Shown: in pieces, positions 40,986 to 43,630 of the stretch
Layout of the letters: every line of letters begins with the position of its first letter
Position numbering within the stretch: position 1 is the stretch's first letter
DNA from: an uncultured Lachnospiraceae bacterium
GTDB lineage: Bacteria; Bacillota; Clostridia; Lachnospirales; Lachnospiraceae
Length of the DNA: 43,630 nt
Direction: 5' to 3'
Assembly (NCBI GenBank): GCA_910578405.1
Contig: CAJTQO010000031.1
Coordinates: forward strand, 1 to 43,630
Notes under the pieces: generated by a model
Seen by the model: the letters and a program-made list of their open reading frames with translations, nothing else
Databases searched by the model: none
What the model was told of the DNA's origin: nothing
Program-made: the position numbers and the translations under genes

Positions 40986-41964
40986 AGCCACTCCTTTCTG
41001 GCCCTCCTGCCTGCAAATCCATACCATAAATCACATCCGCCTGCGTGTTTGCTCCATAAACTTCCACCTGCATATCTTTGCCATGAAATCCTACTTCCCT
41101 GTCTGACTGCATATCCTTTCCGTAAAGCCCCTCTTCCCTATCCGGCTGCATACCCTTTCCGTAAAACCCCGCTTCCCTGTCTGACTGCATACCCTTTCCG
41201 TAAAGCCCTGCTTCCCTGTCTGACTGCATATCCTTTCCGTAAAGCCCCGCTTCCCTGTCTGACTGCATATCCTTTCCGTAAAGCCCTGCTTCCCTGTCCG
41301 GCTGCGTATTCCTTCCATAAAAGCCCGCTTCCCTGTCCGGCTGCGTATTCCTTCCATATAGCCCCATTTCTCTATCCGGCTGCGTATTCCTTCCATAAAC
41401 CACATCCGCCGCCACGCTTTCCACATCAATTGTCACTTCTTTCAATTCTTCTTCTTTCCCTTTTATCATCCGCATTCCCCCGGCAATAATCACAATGCCA
41501 ACCAAAATTTTCAGCACCCGGTTCTCCAGGCGAACGATAAACCGCCAAATAGCATCCGGTAAATAAGCAAAAAACATATCCCTCATACCATTCCACAAAA
41601 GTAACACACCCACGGCAATCAACACTATTGCGACTATCTTTCTGTATTTCTCCGCATTTTCATTGTCCATATGGAAAAGCTCATCCAGATGGAACAAAAA
41701 CTCATCCTTCGTATTTAGGAACTCTTCATCCGTCAGCCCTGCCAGATTGTGTACATGGAAAAAACTATAAAACCACACGACCACCAGCATCAAAAACAAC
41801 GTGGGAAAATTTAAAAGCACCGCCAGGGAAATTATCGCAAAAAACAATCCCATCAGACTAATCCCCATTCGCATAAATCCCAAATACATCTCTCCTGCCC
41901 CCGGCAGGAAAGAAAAACAAAATGTCAGAAACCCACTCTTCCGCTTCCTAAACTTTCTATTCAT
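40954..41964 (-). CDS. TM2-like membrane protein with 13-residue tandem repeats
   Basis: 336 residues. The first 90 hold a TM2-type pair of membrane segments (LTFCFSFLPGAGEMYLGFM, then SLMGLFFAIISLAVLL); two further segments lie at about 109-127 and 148-165. From about residue 190 to 293 the same 13-residue unit, YG(K/R)(N/D)(T/M)Q(P/S)DREAG(L/F), is repeated eight times. The tail is thus a long polar repeat, probably cytoplasmic. Third gene of an operon with an ECF sigma factor and its likely anti-sigma, so a role in sensing or envelope stress is plausible but unproven. Confidence 0.75.
   Translation of the reverse strand: MNRKFRKRKSGFLTFCFSFLPGAGEMYLGFMRMGISLMGLFFAIISLAVLLNFPTLFLMLVVVWFYSFFHVHNLAGLTDEEFLNTKDEFLFHLDELFHMDNENAEKYRKIVAIVLIAVGVLLLWNGMRDMFFAYLPDAIWRFIVRLENRVLKILVGIVIIAGGMRMIKGKEEELKEVTIDVESVAADVVYGRNTQPDREMGLYGRNTQPDREAGFYGRNTQPDREAGLYGKDMQSDREAGLYGKDMQSDREAGLYGKGMQSDREAGFYGKGMQPDREEGLYGKDMQSDREVGFHGKDMQVEVYGANTQADVIYGMDLQAGGPERSGYGKGQADQES
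41086..41397. repeat. 39-bp minisatellite, eight units, in frame
   Basis: Eight contiguous 39-bp units (for example 41086-41124, 41125-41163) code for YGKDMQSDREAGL and variants. Because 39 is a multiple of three, gain or loss of units keeps the frame. Units fall into two groups (RNTQP and KDMQS/KGMQS), showing internal duplication. Confidence 0.9.
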
Positions 41965-42589
41965 AATTCCTTTCCTCCATTCTAAACCACCCAGTCATGC
42001 CTTCCCACAAGGAGGCCATTTCTCCTGCCCTTCTTTTACCAAATATTGTTTCCATAAAACCGCCCATACCGCCTTTCTCCATTTCCGGTTCCTTCCGCAC
42101 CCGGTCGCTCTCTTCCTGGTAGTGCTCCATATCTTCTTCTATTACTTTCTCTCTCCAGCGGTCACTGTCTTTTGCCCTTCCACCGTCCATTTCCAGTGGA
42201 ACCACCATCAGGCAGAAAATAGCCGCAGCAGCAGCGCCAATCACCTTTGCACGGTAAACCATAAGAATTCTTTTGGCTGTCTTTCGGTCAACCCCTTTCC
42301 GGCTTCCCCAGGATATCCCGGCTTCCTTTGGCGCACTTTCTTTAAGGCTCCCGGCTGCGCTTTCGCTGATATCCATGACTGCGCCTTCCCTAATGCCTTT
42401 AACTATGCTTTTACCGCTGTCGGCAGCCTCTCCTTTCCCTGTCACCTTTGCGGCCTCTTCCATAATCAACTCTTTCAGATATACCGGCGGAGCCAGCATT
42501 CCATGGTCTTCCACCTCCGCAATCAATGCTTCCAGTTCTTCCTCCGTCATGTACCGGAAATCCCCGCCCATGCCGTATCCATCTTTCAT
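41957..42589 (-). CDS. Probable anti-sigma factor
   Basis: 210 residues, with a cytoplasmic N-terminal half (MTEEELEALIAEVEDHGM, then LKELIMEEAAKV), a single membrane segment at about 115-132 (VIGAAAAAIFCLMVVPLEM) and a charged C-terminal part outside. Directly downstream of an ECF sigma factor gene, with a 4-bp overlap, this is the standard arrangement of a membrane-bound anti-sigma. The N-terminus lacks a clear zinc-binding HxxxCxxC motif. Confidence 0.65.
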   Translation of the reverse strand: MKDGYGMGGDFRYMTEEELEALIAEVEDHGMLAPPVYLKELIMEEAAKVTGKGEAADSGKSIVKGIREGAVMDISESAAGSLKESAPKEAGISWGSRKGVDRKTAKRILMVYRAKVIGAAAAAIFCLMVVPLEMDGGRAKDSDRWREKVIEEDMEHYQEESDRVRKEPEMEKGGMGGFMETIFGKRRAGEMASLWEGMTGWFRMEERNYE

Positions 42590-43119
42590 GCGCTCCTCTC
42601 CTTTCCATACAGCTTCCGCAGCATGTCCCTTGCCCTGTAAATCTGAGTCTGTATTGTCTTAATATTTTCACCGCGCTCCCTGGCAATCTCATCCGCTTTC
42701 TTCTCTTCGTAATAAACCGCTTTTGCCACCTCATCATACGGAGGCCGCAATTGGCGGCAATAGACAAGCAGCCGTTCCTTTACCTCCTCCTCCAGACAGA
42801 TTTCCTCTGGCGACCCTCCCTTTTCCACCTGCTGTTCAAAGAAAATATCTTCTGTTGGCACGGCCCTCCTGCCTGCGCTTCTTAGATAGTCAATCCCCTT
42901 ATTGGTGGCAATCCGGCACAGCCACGCTTTTTCATTCGCCCCTTCGAAGGAATCCAGACTTTTATATGCGGATAAAAAAGTTTCCTGCGCCAAATCCTCT
43001 GCCGCAAAGTAATCTCCCACTACCTTATAGCATACAGAAAAGACAAGGTTTTGATAGGCGTCAATCATCCCTGACAGCCGTTCCTCTTTCGTTTTTCCCA
43101 CACCCTGCACCACACTCAT
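42586..43119 (-). CDS. ECF-type RNA polymerase sigma factor
   Basis: 177 residues. Region 2: LVFSVCYKVVGDYFAAEDLAQETFLSAYKSL with the DLAQETF core; region 4: VAKAVYYEEKKADEIARERGENIKTIQTQIYRARDMLRKLY, helix-turn-helix. It directs polymerase to a small set of stress or envelope promoters, and is probably held by the anti-sigma encoded next. First gene of a four-gene operon that reads toward the prophage. Confidence 0.9.
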   Translation of the reverse strand: MSVVQGVGKTKEERLSGMIDAYQNLVFSVCYKVVGDYFAAEDLAQETFLSAYKSLDSFEGANEKAWLCRIATNKGIDYLRSAGRRAVPTEDIFFEQQVEKGGSPEEICLEEEVKERLLVYCRQLRPPYDEVAKAVYYEEKKADEIARERGENIKTIQTQIYRARDMLRKLYGKERSA

Positions 43120-43229
43120 ACGATTAACACCCTCACCCCTCTCTTTTTCTCTCTACATCCTATATAACGCAGGCGCCGGATGATAATCTTCAAATTTTTT
43201 CAACTTTTTAAATAAATAAAAGCGCCCCC

Positions 43230-43326
43230 GATGCCTTCCTATCCCATTTTCATCCTTTGTCGGACTTTTTTATGAAATAAACACATCCGTGATGCTTTCC
43301 TATCCTATGTCCGTCCTTTGGCAAAC
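43230..43326. repeat. Imperfect direct repeat upstream of the sigma operon
   Basis: GATGCCTTCCTATCCCATTT (43230-43249) and its continuation to 43265 recur as a diverged copy at 43291-43326, 61 bp further on. The 370-bp stretch 43120-43489 otherwise holds no gene I can support; it should contain the sigma operon's promoter. Confidence 0.5.
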
Positions 43327-43489
43327 TATCTTTATCGTTTCCACCTCCGTCTGTAAACGCACGTTCTTGACAAATCCGTTTTCCCGAAACAAGTTTATGG
43401 AACAAACAATTTTCCATTATGAAAGGTTTTTCCTTATAAAGAATAAATTTTCATATTCTCTGCCATTCCCTTCTGTCCGGATGGAACAC

Positions 43490-43630
43490 TAGAGCGTGTT
43501 TGAAAATTCATTACCTGACATGCACGCCCCACTTTGCGTGATATTTGCATCAAATTCAGGTTACATAGTCCGCTACGCGCCCTTTCTTTGGCACAAATCT
43601 CCCACAAATTGTGACGCACATCTGTCAGAA
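43490..43630. mobile_element. Second MITE copy, cut by the window edge
   Basis: Begins TA then GAGCGTGTTTGAA and follows the element at 923-1086 through its length (CCACTTTGCGTGATATTTGC, TTTGGCACAAATCTCCCACA). Only the first 141 bases are in view. It lies in host DNA, so the element family is chromosomal and probably entered the prophage after integration. Confidence 0.85.

Noticed and set aside
41086..41397. Possible CRISPR array
   Set aside because: The units are directly adjacent without spacers and code in frame; no cas genes are present.
40956..41489. Long plus-strand frame with repeated proline-rich units
   Set aside because: It is the reverse reading of the 39-bp repeats; the minus-strand reading has the membrane domains, ribosome binding site and operon context.

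Overview
The window holds one complete integrated prophage of about 39.4 kb (attL core 409-413 to attR core 39785-39789), flanked by short stretches of chromosome. Gene content, codon style, AGGAGG-type ribosome binding sites and the flanking genes point to a Clostridia host, most likely a Lachnospiraceae gut bacterium. This assignment rests on family recognition, not on a database search. The phage is a temperate myovirus-like phage: HK97-type head (portal, U35 protease, capsid) with a contractile tail (sheath, tube, tape measure, spike, gp25, baseplate J, tail protein I). It integrated with a large serine recombinase into an NMT1/THI5-type ABC-transporter substrate-binding protein gene, whose two halves lie at 1-413 and 39788-40219.

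Layout. 1-413: broken 5' part of the target gene, itself fused to an unrelated N-terminus. 414-2500: small accessory genes: a frameshifted small gene, an XRE repressor gene split by a TA-flanked MITE, a second XRE regulator with a divergent near-consensus promoter, and four short plus-strand ORFs. 2499-4358: lysis genes (two-domain endolysin, holin, two small membrane proteins). 4424-7595: tail fibres, including an apparent invertible segment (5889-6577) that carries a silent alternative C-terminus. 7609-19873: baseplate, tail and connector genes. 19889-26211: capsid, protease, a noncoding structured region, portal and terminase. 26212-26588: candidate late promoter with a dyad. 26589-36081: sigma-like late regulator, RusA, candidate origin, primase-helicase, SF2 helicase, DUF669 protein, RecA-like ATPase, SbcC-like ATPase, small early genes and a Cro-like protein, all on the minus strand. 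36082-36327: divergent switch with three operator copies. 36328-37179: CI-like repressor and ImmA/IrrE metalloprotease on the plus strand. 37204-38353: decayed lipoprotein gene and a HicAB toxin-antitoxin pair. 38398-39759: integrase. 39788-43630: host DNA with the 3' target fragment, a decayed ORF, an ECF sigma/anti-sigma operon whose third gene has a 39-bp tandem repeat, and a second MITE copy.

How it works together. In lysogeny the CI-like repressor probably binds the GAAARTATTCT operators and silences the minus-strand early promoter; the ImmA-type protease would relieve this. Early transcription would run through recombination and replication genes to the sigma-like regulator, which sits just before a palindromic promoter that probably drives packaging, head, tail and lysis genes. 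The integrase and HicAB lie outside this lytic operon and help keep the prophage.

Most interesting points: the in-frame invertible tail-fibre C-terminus with no invertase in the window; the structured noncoding region with a terminator between portal and protease; the iteron/hairpin cluster after the primase-helicase; the base-resolved MITE insertion; and the near-symmetrical attP that can be rebuilt from the two ends.
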